From contig NZ_JAHKRN010000042.1 of assembly GCF_019396385.1 (NCBI RefSeq), forward strand, positions 1 to 64,000: DNA of 64,000 bases. Reading direction: 5' to 3'. The translations under genes and the position numbers were made by a program. Below, piece by piece: positions 33,362-42,134 of this stretch (position 1 is the stretch's first letter; every line of letters begins with the position of its first letter). The notes beneath the pieces were generated by a model that was not told the DNA's origin, did not search any database, and worked only from the letters and a program-made list of their open reading frames with translations. The stretch comes from Nonomuraea harbinensis. GTDB lineage: Bacteria > Actinomycetota > Actinomycetes > Streptosporangiales > Streptosporangiaceae.

Positions 33362-33673
33362 GGCTCATCCTTCCTGATGACCGACCACACGGTCACCGGC
33401 ATCGCGGCCCGCCATCCGGTGAACCCGCCGACGGGTGAGGCCCGTTGCACCGACAGCCTGACCAGGTCGCCGCCGAGCCGGCCGCTCGGCCCCCGGCAGC
33501 GCGGGGAGCAGCGGCGACGGCCAGGCCACCCGCTCAGCCGCGGAGGCGGGGACGAGATCGAGCTGCCTGGGGGCGCCCATGAGCACCTCCGCCGCCTCCA
33601 CCGTGCGCCGCGAGTCGGCGGGCAGTCCGTCCCGGCCGTCCGCGCCGACGCCGACGCCGACGACGGTGATCAC
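33358..33673 (-). pseudogene. cobL (precorrin-6Y methylase) reduced to N- and C-terminal ends
   Basis: GTG 33673 opens a normal CobL start (VITVVGVG, DGLPADSRRTVEAAEVLMG, RQLDLVPA, RVAWPSPLLPALPG; about 60 residues). The sequence then jumps, with a frame change, to a normal C terminus in another frame (RLVRL-type DLVRLSVQRASPVGGFTGW, AMPVTVWSV) ending at TGA 33358-33360. Some 300 central residues carrying both the C5/C15-methylase and the C12-decarboxylase regions are missing. An extra VG after VITVVG also looks like a 6-bp duplication. The stop overlaps the cobM GTG. Confidence 0.7.
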
Positions 33674-34107
33674 ACGTTGCCCAGGACGCGGGTGACCTCG
33701 ATCTCCAGGACGACCCTGGACAGGTTCGGGCGAGGCGGCTTGTAGCGGGCGGCGTAGCGGCGTTCGGCGTCGGCCACCCGCTCCGGCTCGGCCCGCACCA
33801 CGGCCCGGCCCTCCAGCGTGGACCAGCGGCGGCCGTCCACCTGGCACAGCGCCACCAGCGCGCCGGCCTCGCCGATGAGCCGGGCCTTGTACGAGGACCC
33901 CGAGGTGATCACCCGGGCGGTGGCGGTCTCCAGATCCAGGGTCGCGCCCACCGGCACCACGTGCGGGGGCCCGCCGGGACGCGCGGTGGCGAGCGTGCAC
34001 AGATGCCGCTCCTGCCAGAACGCGGCGAAGCCGTCCCCCTGCTCGACCAGATTCACGACCCTCCTCAGGCGATGGCGACCAACATCGTATATCGACGCTT
34101 CTGGCAT
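33670..34107 (-). CDS. F420/FMN-dependent PPOX-class oxidoreductase
   Basis: A 145-residue split-barrel protein: WQERHLCTLATARPGGPPHVVPVGATLD is the barrel start of the TIGR03618-like F420-dependent PPOX group. ITSGSSYKARLIGE, VALCQVDGRRWSTLEGRA and YAARYKPPRPNLSRVVLEIEV complete the fold. It probably reduces a conjugated substrate with F420H2; substrate unknown. ATG 34107 is the longest start, but GTG 34056 (VNLVEQGDG), preceded by GAGGAGG, fits the family's N terminus better and clears the divergent gene. Its stop overlaps the cobL start by GTGA-type overlap (33670-33673). Confidence 0.85.
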   Translation of the reverse strand: MPEASIYDVGRHRLRRVVNLVEQGDGFAAFWQERHLCTLATARPGGPPHVVPVGATLDLETATARVITSGSSYKARLIGEAGALVALCQVDGRRWSTLEGRAVVRAEPERVADAERRYAARYKPPRPNLSRVVLEIEVTRVLGNV

Positions 34108-34416
34108 GGTCCGGTCGCGTTCATCCGCTCACCAGTGCCTACACTCCTACGGGCGAAGCGGCTACGCCGCCTGGCCGCGGAAGGCCCCACCGCCAACGAC
34201 ACGGTCGTCATGCTGGACGCCCACTGCTCCTTCACCGGCCTCGACGACTTCACCGTCTATTGGGGCGCCTACCTGGGCACGCCCGACGAGATCCTCGTGT
34301 CCGGGCCGGTGACCGAAGTGGGCGACCGCATCCGCGAGCTCCGCGCGGAGGCCCGGGCCCGCAAGGGCTGGATCATGGACACGTACCTCCTGCGCCGCAC
34401 TCCGCCCCAAGACTGA
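34072..34416 (+). CDS. Hypothetical protein, 114 residues
   Basis: Reading from ATG 34072 gives a 114-residue acidic/basic mixed protein (VVMLDAHCSFTGLDDFTVYWG, ILVSGPVTEVGDRIRELR, GWIMDTYLLRR) with strongly GC-rich third positions from about 34150 onward, which supports coding. No motif, membrane segment or signal peptide is recognised. The 5' end is uncertain: the first 25 codons overlap the promoter zone shared with the divergent PPOX gene, and ATG 34210 is possible. I do not recognise the family. Confidence 0.5.
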   Translation: MATNIVYRRFWHGPVAFIRSPVPTLLRAKRLRRLAAEGPTANDTVVMLDAHCSFTGLDDFTVYWGAYLGTPDEILVSGPVTEVGDRIRELRAEARARKGWIMDTYLLRRTPPQD

Positions 34417-34554
34417 GGACGCGCGTCTCGGCACGGAGTCCTTGCGCCGCGGGTGAAAGGTTCACGGCAGGCGATCCCGCGGCCTGCGGCATTCTCACCG
34501 AGCACCACGCCGGGCGGGTTCCGGGGTGTCAGCGGTGTGCCCCCAGGGAACGAT

Positions 34555-35121
34555 GTGCGGGTGCCTGTCGGCCGGCCCTTCCTGCGTGCGTCGCGTGCCA
34601 CGGTGTTCGCCGTGGTCTGCGTGCTGGTGTCGGCCGTCGTGCACGTGCTGGCCGGAGGCGCGGCCGTACGGCCCGGGTTCCTGGCCGCGGCGGTGGCGCT
34701 GACCTGGGGCGGAGCCTACGCCATCGGTGCCCGCCAGCACGGCCGGGGCGTGCTGCTCGCCGCGTGCTTCGCCGCCCAGTACGGCATGCACCACCTGTTC
34801 AGCGCCGGCGCCGAGGCGTCCGCCGTCCCCCTCGCCCACGCCCACGGCGGCACCGGGGTGGGCATGCTCCTGGTCCATGTGGCGGTGGCTCTGCTGTCGT
34901 CGTGGTGGCTGGAACGCGGCGAGACCGCCCTGGCCATGATCGCGCACCTGGCCGTCACGTCGCTGAGCGTGCTCTGGGCCGGCCTGCTGCTCGCCGTCTC
35001 GCCGGTCACCGCACGCCTGCCGCGCCGCCCTCTGGCGCATCACGAGCATGCCCGGCTGCGGCTCCTGCTGGCCTCCAGCCTGCGCCGCCGCGGGCCTCCC
35101 CTGCCGGTCGCCGCTCTCTGA
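34555..35121 (+). CDS. Small polytopic membrane protein, partner of a PepSY protein
   Basis: A 188-residue protein with four or five hydrophobic helices and several His residues near membrane edges (YGMHHLFSAG, LAHAHGG, LVHVAVALL, LAHHEHARLRL). GTG 34555 is selected because AGGGA lies 6 nt before it and the earlier codons are not protein-like. No family is recognised. It lies 139 bp ahead of a PepSY-type transmembrane protein with a His-rich periplasmic stretch, so a shared role in copper or iron handling at the membrane is conceivable; that is inference. Confidence 0.7.
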   Translation: MRVPVGRPFLRASRATVFAVVCVLVSAVVHVLAGGAAVRPGFLAAAVALTWGGAYAIGARQHGRGVLLAACFAAQYGMHHLFSAGAEASAVPLAHAHGGTGVGMLLVHVAVALLSSWWLERGETALAMIAHLAVTSLSVLWAGLLLAVSPVTARLPRRPLAHHEHARLRLLLASSLRRRGPPLPVAAL

Positions 35122-35260
35122 TCGGGCCGTAGCCCGCTTCACGGTCGTGGCCGGCCGCTGCCGCCACCCCCCGTCTCCCTGCCGCGCCGACGCGCGGACG
35201 AACACCTCATCTCGCGGCGGCACGCACCTGTCGTGGCGCGCGCCCGTAACGGAGACTCTC

Positions 35261-36652
35261 GTGACCTCTACCGACACCCGCCCCACCGCCGGCCCCGACC
35301 CGTCCCCCAGCCGGGCGTCGGCCTGGACCGCGCTCAAGCCGCTGATCCTTCGCCTGCACTTCTACGCCGGGATCCTCATCGCTCCCTTCCTGCTCGTCGC
35401 CGCCTCCACCGGCCTGCTGTACGCCGCCTCCTTCCAGATCGAGCAGGTCGCGCACCGCCACGAGCTGACCGTTCCCGTCGGCGAGCAGCGTCTGCCGCTG
35501 ACCCAGCAGGTCGCCGCCGCGCAGGCCGCGCGACCTGACGGGAAGGTCACCGCGGTGCGCACCCCGGAAGCGGCGGACGCGAGCACCCGCGTCCTGATGG
35601 ACGTGCCCGGCCTGCCGGAAAGCACTCAGCTGGCCGTCTTCGTCGATCCGTACACGGGTCAGGTGCGCGGCACCCTGGACAGCTACGGCGGCTCGGGCGC
35701 GCTCCCGGTCCGCGCGTGGATCTCCCACCTTCACCGTCACCTGCACCTGGGCGAGCCGGGGCGGCTCTACAGCGAGCTGGCGGCCAGCTGGTTGTGGGTC
35801 GTCGCCCTGGGCGGCCTGACGCTCTGGGTCACCAGGCGCCGCGGCGCCCGCCGCCTGCGCGGCCTGCTCGCCCCCGACCGGTCCTTGCCGGGAGCGCGCC
35901 GGCGCCTGTCCTGGCACGGCTCCGTCGGCCTGTGGGCGGTGCTGGGCCTGCTCTTCCTGTCGGCGACCGGCCTGACCTGGTCCACGTACGCCGGGGAGAA
36001 CGTCGGCGAGGTGCGCACCGCGCTCGGCTGGACCACGCCGGCGGTCACCACGTCCTCCGGTGATCACGCCGCCCATGCCGGTGAGGGAGTCCACCGGCAC
36101 GGCGGCCCGGCCGTGAGCGTCGATCAGGTCGCCCGGGCCGGGGCGGGTGAAGGCCTGTCGGGCCCGCTGGAGATCGTGTGGCCCGCCGAGCCGGGCGCAC
36201 CCTACGTGATCAAGGAGATCGACAAGACGGTTCCGCAGCGCCTCGACCAGGTCGCCGTCGACGCCGGCTCCGGTCAGGTCACCGCCGTGCTGCGCTTCAG
36301 TGACTACAACCTCGCCGCCAAGCTCACGCAGTGGGGCATCGACGGGCACATGGGCCTGCTGTTCGGCCTGGCCAACCAGATCGTGCTGATGCTGCTCGCC
36401 GCCGGGGCGATCACGCTCATCGTGCTCGGGTACCGGATGTGGTGGCAGCGTCGTCCCACGCGCGGTTTCGGCGAGCCGTACCCGCGCGGCGGCTGGCACC
36501 GGCTGGGCTGGGCGGTCCTCGTACCGCTGATCCTCCTCGTCGTGGCTGTGGGCTGGTTCCTGCCCCTGATGGGCCTGTCCCTGCTCGCCTTTCTGGCCGT
36601 CGATGTCCTGCTGGGCCTGCGTGCCCGCGCGACCCAGCAGGAAGGCGCCTAG
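35261..36652 (+). CDS. PepSY-associated transmembrane protein
   Basis: A 463-residue protein with the PepSY_TM layout: LRLHFYAGILIAPFLLVAASTG (helix 1 with the typical H-x-Y-x-G), two periplasmic PepSY-like domains (FVDPYTGQVRGTLD; VAVDAGSGQVTAVLRF), ISHLHRHLHLGEPGR before helix 2, and helices at about 170-190, 225-245, 370-395 and 415-455. SSGDHAAHAGEGVHRHGG is a His-rich insertion likely to bind metal. Such proteins act as membrane reductases or assist metal/siderophore reduction. GTG 35261 follows GGAG by 6 nt. Its stop overlaps the convergent DUF917 gene by 4 nt. Confidence 0.85.
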   Translation: MTSTDTRPTAGPDPSPSRASAWTALKPLILRLHFYAGILIAPFLLVAASTGLLYAASFQIEQVAHRHELTVPVGEQRLPLTQQVAAAQAARPDGKVTAVRTPEAADASTRVLMDVPGLPESTQLAVFVDPYTGQVRGTLDSYGGSGALPVRAWISHLHRHLHLGEPGRLYSELAASWLWVVALGGLTLWVTRRRGARRLRGLLAPDRSLPGARRRLSWHGSVGLWAVLGLLFLSATGLTWSTYAGENVGEVRTALGWTTPAVTTSSGDHAAHAGEGVHRHGGPAVSVDQVARAGAGEGLSGPLEIVWPAEPGAPYVIKEIDKTVPQRLDQVAVDAGSGQVTAVLRFSDYNLAAKLTQWGIDGHMGLLFGLANQIVLMLLAAGAITLIVLGYRMWWQRRPTRGFGEPYPRGGWHRLGWAVLVPLILLVVAVGWFLPLMGLSLLAFLAVDVLLGLRARATQQEGA

Positions 36653-37773
36653 GGTGCTGGGGTCTTCGCGAGGCTTCCGGGCAGGAGGTTCTCCAGCGGG
36701 ACGTACGGGTCGGTCAGGCCGAAGCCTGCCGGGCCGAAGCAGGCCAGCGCGTCAGGCGTACGCATGATCGGCGGCGTGGAGATGGCGAACACGGTCAGCC
36801 GCTGGCCGTAGGCGAGCGACTCGGTGGGGACGGGCGCGCCGGTCTCGGTGGCCAGGGTGCAGATCAAGTCGGGGACGATGGCGAGGACGCGACCGTCCCG
36901 GCGGGCGACGAGGTGCTCGTTCTGGAAGGTGATCTCCAGGACGTCGCCGGGATCGTCCGCGGCCTGCAGGCGGGCCCTGCCGCGGGCGAAGCCGTCGACG
37001 GTGCGGCGCTCGACGTCGACGACCTTGCCGCGGAACAGCACGACGCCCAGGCTGTAGATGGTGCCGGCGAGCATGACGGAGAGCGCGTCGAAGGGGTCGG
37101 CGTGCGCGGCGCGGGCCTCGCGCAGCGTGCGGCCGATGTCGCGGCACAGCGACAGCGTGCCGCGCACGGAGGTGCGGCGGACCTCGGCGGTGTCCATGGG
37201 GTAGTCGCTGATGTAGGAGGCGCCGCCCATCTGGATGGTCAGCGCCCTGGCCAGCTGTTCCATGCGCTTGTTGTCGCCGGCGGTGATGACGCAGACATCG
37301 CCGTGGTCGGAGGCGATGGCCATGGGCGAGCCGGACACGCCCAGCACGCCGAAGGTCTGCATCTGCAGTTCGGGGAAGGCGCGGCCCATGCCGTCGGCGT
37401 CGACCACGGGCAGGCCGAGCTGGGCGCCGAGCATCAGCGGGATCATGCTGTTGAGCCCGCCGCACTCGGTTGGCATGACGGCGTGCGCCCGGCGGCCGAG
37501 GTGCTCCTCCAGAGCGCGGAAGGCGGCCACGTTGCCGCCGCCGGAGGGCAGCTTCTCCACGAACACGGTCGGCGCCCCCATCATCGACGACGGCAGCACC
37601 AGCGCGTCGCCGGGCAGCTCGTCGGCGCCGATGACGCGCACCCGGCGGCCGGCGGCCATCTCCCGCTCCACCAGGAGCCGGCCGATGTACGGGTCGCCGC
37701 CGCCTCCGGTGCCCAGCACCGCGGCGCCTTCGGCCAGGTCGTGCAGCCCTTGCGGGGTCAGGTCGTAGCCCAC
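36649..37773 (-). CDS. DUF917 family protein
   Basis: A 374-residue DUF917 protein, full length: AVLGTGGGGDPYIGRLL at the N terminus, MMGAPTVFVEKLP, PTECGGLNSMIPL and GSPMAIASDHGD are the family hallmarks. DUF917 proteins are usually encoded beside hydantoinase/oxoprolinase-type ATPases and permeases and are thought to belong to the same amidohydrolase or carboxylase-like system, but no reaction is established. GTG 37773 follows an AGGAGGAT-type box and overlaps the HyuA-like gene by 16 nt, so the two are coupled. Confidence 0.88.
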   Translation of the reverse strand: MGYDLTPQGLHDLAEGAAVLGTGGGGDPYIGRLLVEREMAAGRRVRVIGADELPGDALVLPSSMMGAPTVFVEKLPSGGGNVAAFRALEEHLGRRAHAVMPTECGGLNSMIPLMLGAQLGLPVVDADGMGRAFPELQMQTFGVLGVSGSPMAIASDHGDVCVITAGDNKRMEQLARALTIQMGGASYISDYPMDTAEVRRTSVRGTLSLCRDIGRTLREARAAHADPFDALSVMLAGTIYSLGVVLFRGKVVDVERRTVDGFARGRARLQAADDPGDVLEITFQNEHLVARRDGRVLAIVPDLICTLATETGAPVPTESLAYGQRLTVFAISTPPIMRTPDALACFGPAGFGLTDPYVPLENLLPGSLAKTPAP

Positions 37774-39350
37774 TGCGGATCCTCCTCGGGAGTACGGGCG
37801 CGGCCGAGGTCCAGGTCGCCGACGGCGCGCACGATGACACGGACGGCGTTGCCCGGCAGGTAGTTCACGTGGATCTCGTCGACGTGGACGATCTCGACGC
37901 TGGAGGGCACCGCCCCGGCTGAGACGGCCAGGTCGGTCGCCTCGGCGCGGGCCTGGTCCAGCACGTCGTCGCGGGTGAGCTGGGAGCCGATGAGGAACAG
38001 CCGGTCGACCTCGCCGCCGATCTGCCCGATGGCGGCGCCGATGGCGTTGGCGACGCCGTGGTGGCCGGGGATGCGCACCTCGGGCACGCCGGGGAGCTCG
38101 GCGGGCATGAGGATGGCGCCGCCGCCGACGATGACGACCGGCAGCGGCTCGGCGCTCAGCCGCATCTGATCCACCAGGCCGGCCACCCGGTCCGCCATCC
38201 AGGCGGCGCCGCGCCGGACGAGGTCACGGTCCAGGCCGCGCACCAGCGAGCGATCGCCGACCTCGGCCAGCCCGGCGGCGACGGCGAGATCCGTGGCGGT
38301 CAGGGTACGGCCGCCGAAGACCAGCGCCTGCTCGGTCAGCTGGTAGCCGACCGAGTCGGGGCCGATCCGCAGCTCCGGCCGCCGGGTGACGCGGCTGCCG
38401 CCGCCCAGGCCGACGGAGACCACGTCCGGCATGCGGAAGTTGGTGCGCACCCCGGCGATGTCGACGTCGGTGCCGGCCTGGCGGGGGTAGCCGCCGGTCA
38501 GCACGCCGACGTCGGTGGTGGTGCCGCCGATGTCGACCACCGCGGCGTCGGCCAGCCCGGCCAGGAACGCGGCGCCGCGCATGCTGTTGGTGGGGCCGCT
38601 GGCGAACGTCCTGACCGGGTAGCTGCGGGTGTACTCGGCGTCCATGAGCGTGCCGTCGTTCTGCGACAGGAACAGCGGGGCGCGCACGCCGACGGCGGCC
38701 AGGGCGGCGGCGAACGCGTCGACGATCTCGTCGGCCAGGTCGAGCAGGCAGGCGTTGACGACGGTGGCGTTCTCCCGTTCGAGCATGCGGATGCGGCCGA
38801 TCTGGTGGGAGAGGCTGACGCGCAGGTGCGGCAGCTCGGCGCGCAGGATGCCGGCGGCGGCCAGCTCGGCCTCGGCGGTGACCGGGGAGAAGACGGAGCT
38901 GATCGCCACGGTGGTGATGTCGTGGGCGGCCAGGTCGGCGGCGACCCGCTTGAGCTCGTCGGGATCGAGCGGGGAGATGGGCCGGCCGTCGAACTCGTGG
39001 CCGCCGTGGCACAGACGCACCACCGGGCGGACGGCGTCGACCAGCTCGGCCGGCCAGGCGGAGGTGGGCGGCAGCGCGGCGGTGGCGGGCAGCGCGAGCC
39101 GGACCACGCCGGTGCGGGCCAGCCGGCGGCGGGTGACGAGGGCGTTGGTGAAGTGGGTGGTGCCGATCATGACGGCGGAGATCCGGCCGCGATCGAGACG
39201 GCTGCCTTCCAGCAGCGTGGACAGCGCCGTGACGACGCCGCCGGTGACGTCGGCCGTGGTGGCCGTCTTGATGCCGGCCACCACGTTCATGTCCTGGTCC
39301 AGAAGGACGGCGTCGGTGTGGGTGCCGCCCACGTCGATCCCTATGCGCAC
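37758..39350 (-). CDS. Hydantoinase/oxoprolinase (HyuA-like) ATPase
   Basis: A 530-residue protein of the HyuA family. VRIGIDVGGTHTDAVLLD is the actin-like phosphate-1 loop. IGTTHFTNALVTRR, RMLERENATVVNACL, FASGPTNSMRGAAFL and VVDIGGTTTDVGVL (phosphate-2) follow. Such subunits use ATP to open cyclic amides or to carboxylate ketones. I take GTG 39350 as the start: GGAAGGAG lies 9 nt upstream and the protein then begins at the conserved strand. ATG 39383, overlapping the permease stop by ATGA, would add 11 residues and offers an alternative coupled start. No HyuB partner is present; the DUF917 protein probably fills that role. Confidence 0.88.
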   Translation of the reverse strand: MRIGIDVGGTHTDAVLLDQDMNVVAGIKTATTADVTGGVVTALSTLLEGSRLDRGRISAVMIGTTHFTNALVTRRRLARTGVVRLALPATAALPPTSAWPAELVDAVRPVVRLCHGGHEFDGRPISPLDPDELKRVAADLAAHDITTVAISSVFSPVTAEAELAAAGILRAELPHLRVSLSHQIGRIRMLERENATVVNACLLDLADEIVDAFAAALAAVGVRAPLFLSQNDGTLMDAEYTRSYPVRTFASGPTNSMRGAAFLAGLADAAVVDIGGTTTDVGVLTGGYPRQAGTDVDIAGVRTNFRMPDVVSVGLGGGSRVTRRPELRIGPDSVGYQLTEQALVFGGRTLTATDLAVAAGLAEVGDRSLVRGLDRDLVRRGAAWMADRVAGLVDQMRLSAEPLPVVIVGGGAILMPAELPGVPEVRIPGHHGVANAIGAAIGQIGGEVDRLFLIGSQLTRDDVLDQARAEATDLAVSAGAVPSSVEIVHVDEIHVNYLPGNAVRVIVRAVGDLDLGRARTPEEDPQWATT

Positions 39351-39379
39351 AGCCGCGTGCTCCTTCCCGGGGATCCGGG

Positions 39380-40711
39380 TCATGACGTCGACGGCCGGGC
39401 CGCGCCGGTCAGGCCGAGCCGGCCGGCGACCGCGTACAGGACGAAGGCCGCCAGCAGGGCGTTGAGCGCCGGGATGCCCGCGGTGACGAAGTGGCCGATC
39501 AGTGCGGCGGCCACCCAGGCGACCAGCGCGGCCGGGACCCACCCCGGCGCGTGGGCGGGCAGCTCTCCGCGCTCCCGCGAGCTGTCGAGGGCGGCGCGCC
39601 AGGTGCGCACCACGAAGTACTCGGCGACCATGATCCCGGCGATGGGCGGGATGGCCACCCCCAGCAGGACCAGGAAGTCCACCAGATGGTCGGCCATGCC
39701 GAGGGCGGCCAGCGCGGTGCCGACGATCCCCAGCACCACGGTGACGGCGGCGCGCCCCGCCTTCACCCCGAACGCGGTGTGCAGGGTGTTGGTGACGCCC
39801 AGGCTGGCGGCGTACAGGTTCCAGTCGTTGACCTTGGCGGTGGCGGTGATCAGCACGAGCACGCCGACGGTGCCGGAGGTGGTGGTGACGATGGTGACCA
39901 CGTCGCCGGTGCGCAGCGCGTGCGCGAGCAGGACGCCGACCAGGGCGAGCACGTACTCGCCGAGCGAGATGCCGAGGACGGTCTGCTTGACGACGTCGGC
40001 GGCGTTGCGGTTGAAGCGGCACATGTCGGGCGAGATGACGGCGCCGACGATGAACCCGCCGGCGACCAGGGTGGCGCCCTGGGCCAGGCTCATCGCCGGC
40101 CCCGCGGGCTGCGAGGCGATCAGCTCGCCGAGCGGCCGTTCGGCGAGCTCCACGCCGATGGCCCAGCCCGCCAGCGCCAGGAAGGCCGGGACGGTGATCC
40201 ACGCGGTCCAGGCCATCCCGGCGAAGCCGTGCACGACGATCGCGGTGATCGCCAGGCCGCCGGCGATCGCCCAGATCCACGCCGGTGAGCCGCCGAGCAG
40301 GGAGGAGACGCCCTGGGCGAGCACGGCGGTCTGCACGCCGAACCAGCCGAGCAGGCTGACCGCGATCACCAGGCCGACCAGGCCGGAGCCGTAGCGGCCG
40401 AACCCGGCCCAGCGGGCCAGCAGGCTGGTCGACAGGCCCTCGCGCATGCCGGCGATGCCCAGCGCGATCGCGACGACCTCGAGGATGGCGGCGCCGAGGG
40501 TGACGGCCAGGACGGCCTGCCAGAAGGTCATGCCCATGCCGAGGGTCGCGCCGAGCAGGAACTGCGACAGCGCCGACAGCAGACCGAACCGTTGCACGGC
40601 GATGGTGGTCCAGCCGTAGCGGGCGGAGGCGGGGACGCGTTCGAGTGCGTAGTCGTCACGGGCCAGGCCGGTGTCGGCGGGTAAGCCGACGGATGCGGGG
40701 GGTTGCGCCAT
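39380..40711 (-). CDS. NCS1-family cytosine/purine-type permease (CodB-like)
   Basis: A 443-residue transporter with about twelve helices. Segments such as FLLGATLGMGMTFWQAVLAV, GWFGVQTAVLAQG and VGAVISPDMCRFNRNAADV match cytosine permease CodB and hydantoin transporters of the NCS1 family (Na+- or H+-coupled). As first gene of the operon permease-HyuA-DUF917, it probably imports the nucleobase, hydantoin or lactam processed by the downstream pair. The promoter should lie in 40712-40789, where no regulator gene is adjacent. Confidence 0.9.
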   Translation of the reverse strand: MAQPPASVGLPADTGLARDDYALERVPASARYGWTTIAVQRFGLLSALSQFLLGATLGMGMTFWQAVLAVTLGAAILEVVAIALGIAGMREGLSTSLLARWAGFGRYGSGLVGLVIAVSLLGWFGVQTAVLAQGVSSLLGGSPAWIWAIAGGLAITAIVVHGFAGMAWTAWITVPAFLALAGWAIGVELAERPLGELIASQPAGPAMSLAQGATLVAGGFIVGAVISPDMCRFNRNAADVVKQTVLGISLGEYVLALVGVLLAHALRTGDVVTIVTTTSGTVGVLVLITATAKVNDWNLYAASLGVTNTLHTAFGVKAGRAAVTVVLGIVGTALAALGMADHLVDFLVLLGVAIPPIAGIMVAEYFVVRTWRAALDSSRERGELPAHAPGWVPAALVAWVAAALIGHFVTAGIPALNALLAAFVLYAVAGRLGLTGAARPSTS

Positions 40712-40789
40712 CGTGTGTCCTTCGCAGCAGTGATCTACACCGACAACGCGACGTTAGATAAAGGAGGCGCACGCGAGAAGAGGCACGGT

Positions 40790-41618
40790 ATGTGCAGTTT
40801 TCAACGGGCCGCTCGGCTGCCGCGGCGGGAGCTGTACGCCCGCGCCCAGCACGGTGACACGCCGGGGGCGCGCAAGCTGCTCGGGGTGGAGATCGCCGAC
40901 CGCGAGCACTTCCAGGCCGTCGCCGGTGCCGCCGGCGGCGTCGACTTCGTCTTCGGCGGCGAGGAGGAGATGGCCCAGGGCGCCCAGGCGTGGGAGAGCC
41001 TGTCGGCGTACGCCGCGACCCTGGCCGAGGCGCGTCGGCGATGACCTGCTCAGCTCCCTGATCACCGTACGGGACGCCGAGGACGGCAGGCTCAGCGACA
41101 GCGAGCTCGTCGCCATGACCGCCACCATCGTCTCCGCCGGATACCTGTCGGCCCGCAACGCCATCTCCGCGGCCGTGCTCAGGCTGCTGCGCGAGGGACG
41201 CCTGGCCACGGCCTCCGAGCGGCTGGGCGCGACCGTCGAGGAGGTGCTGCGCCTGCAGTCCGGACAGACAGGCGAGCCCTTCCCCCGCTTCGCCCAGACC
41301 GACGTCGAGCTGGCCGGGACCCGGATCCGAGCCGGTGACCTGGTGTTGGTACGCCTCGAGGCCGCACACCTCGATCCCCGGCACTTCCCCGATCCCGACG
41401 CCTTCGTACCGGAACGGACATCGAGCCCGTCACTGGTGTTCGGGCACGGCGCGCACTACTGCCTCGGCGCGCCGCTGGCCCGCCTCGAGGTCGCGGCCGT
41501 GATCGGAGCGCCGGCCCGGCAACTGCCCGGGTTGTGCCTGGCGGGCCCGGCCGAGAGCGTCGAGTGGGTCCGCGACGGGGTCGACGCCGGCCCGAAGGCT
41601 CTCCACGTCACCTGGTGA
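40790..41618 (+). pseudogene. Cytochrome P450 remnant, N-terminally truncated and frameshifted
   Basis: The first frame (from about ATG 40790) contains the mid-region LLGVEIADREHFQ and ESLSAYAATLAEARRR, but the heme-distal N-terminal about 120 residues of a P450 are absent. Near 41035 the frame shifts; the second frame continues with DDLLSSLITV, the I helix SAGYLSARNAISAAVLRLL (no AGxxT threonine), EVLRLQSG (ExxR) and the heme-binding FGHGAHYCLGAPLARLE with its Cys ligand, ending HVTW-stop at 41618. It resembles actinobacterial CYP105/107-like soluble P450s. It cannot give a whole enzyme. Confidence 0.75.
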
Positions 41619-41717
41619 AGCGGTGGGGTGCGCAGTGATCCGCAGCCTGAGAGACGTACTGCGATGGTGCGCTGATCCACCGCTGAGGTGATGTCCTCGC
41701 CGCACTCCGGGCGGCGA

Positions 41718-41963
41718 TCAGCGTCGACACCTCGTAGCCAAGTTTGGTCGCGCCTCGTACTGAGGGTACGTGCCGCTACCCGTCATAGCCGCGCCCCCCG
41801 GCCGCTCCGGGCGGTCCTCGACGGGCGGCGTGCGAGAAGAGGCACGGCGGCGAACGGCGGCGCGGGACCGCGGCGGTGGAACCCAGAGCGCAGCGGCAGC
41901 CACGAGCGCAGAGAAGATCAGCAGGACGCCCGCCAGGATCTCCAGCAGCACGGTGATCGACAT
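41718..41963 (-). CDS. 81-residue single-helix membrane protein behind a riboswitch-like leader
   Basis: ATG 41963 is preceded by AAGAGGAG at 5 nt. The protein is short: MSITVLLEILAGVLLIFSAL begins one N-terminal transmembrane helix (residues 4-27), followed by AALWVPPPRS and a basic, Pro/Arg-rich tail of about 50 residues. No family is recognised. On the minus strand its about 210-nt leader carries yybP-ykoY-like elements and a good promoter, and it is divergent from the second terC gene. A manganese-related role is therefore suggested by context only. The SD lies inside GAGGA-G-TCCTC, which could fold and hide it. Confidence 0.6.
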   Translation of the reverse strand: MSITVLLEILAGVLLIFSALVAAAALWVPPPRSRAAVRRRASSRTPPVEDRPERPGGAAMTGSGTYPQYEARPNLATRCRR

Positions 41964-42007
41964 GAGGACTCCTCTTGGGCTTCGCCTGGAGGTGTCGCCA
42001 CGAGGAC

Positions 42008-42132
42008 GAAGGTCTTCCCGCACCCTCCGCCCCGGCAGCCGCGTCGGCCGGAGGGCCATCCCGCCGGGCCTGTCCAGGCCTGCAGACCGTGATGACGACC
42101 GGGATGTCCGACGGCGGGTACTCCCCTTTCTT
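42008..42132 (-). promoter_or_regulatory. Third yybP-ykoY-like leader, ahead of the 81-aa membrane protein
   Basis: On the minus strand, GGGGAGTA (42119-42126) is followed by CCCGGTCGTCATCACGG and, about 110 nt from the start, GAAGACCTTCG. The GGGGAGTA ... CATCACGG ... AAGACC order is that of yybP-ykoY manganese riboswitches. It differs in detail from the two terC leaders, so it is not a simple duplication. Assignment needs a covariance model. Confidence 0.55.
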
Positions 42133-42134
42133 CC

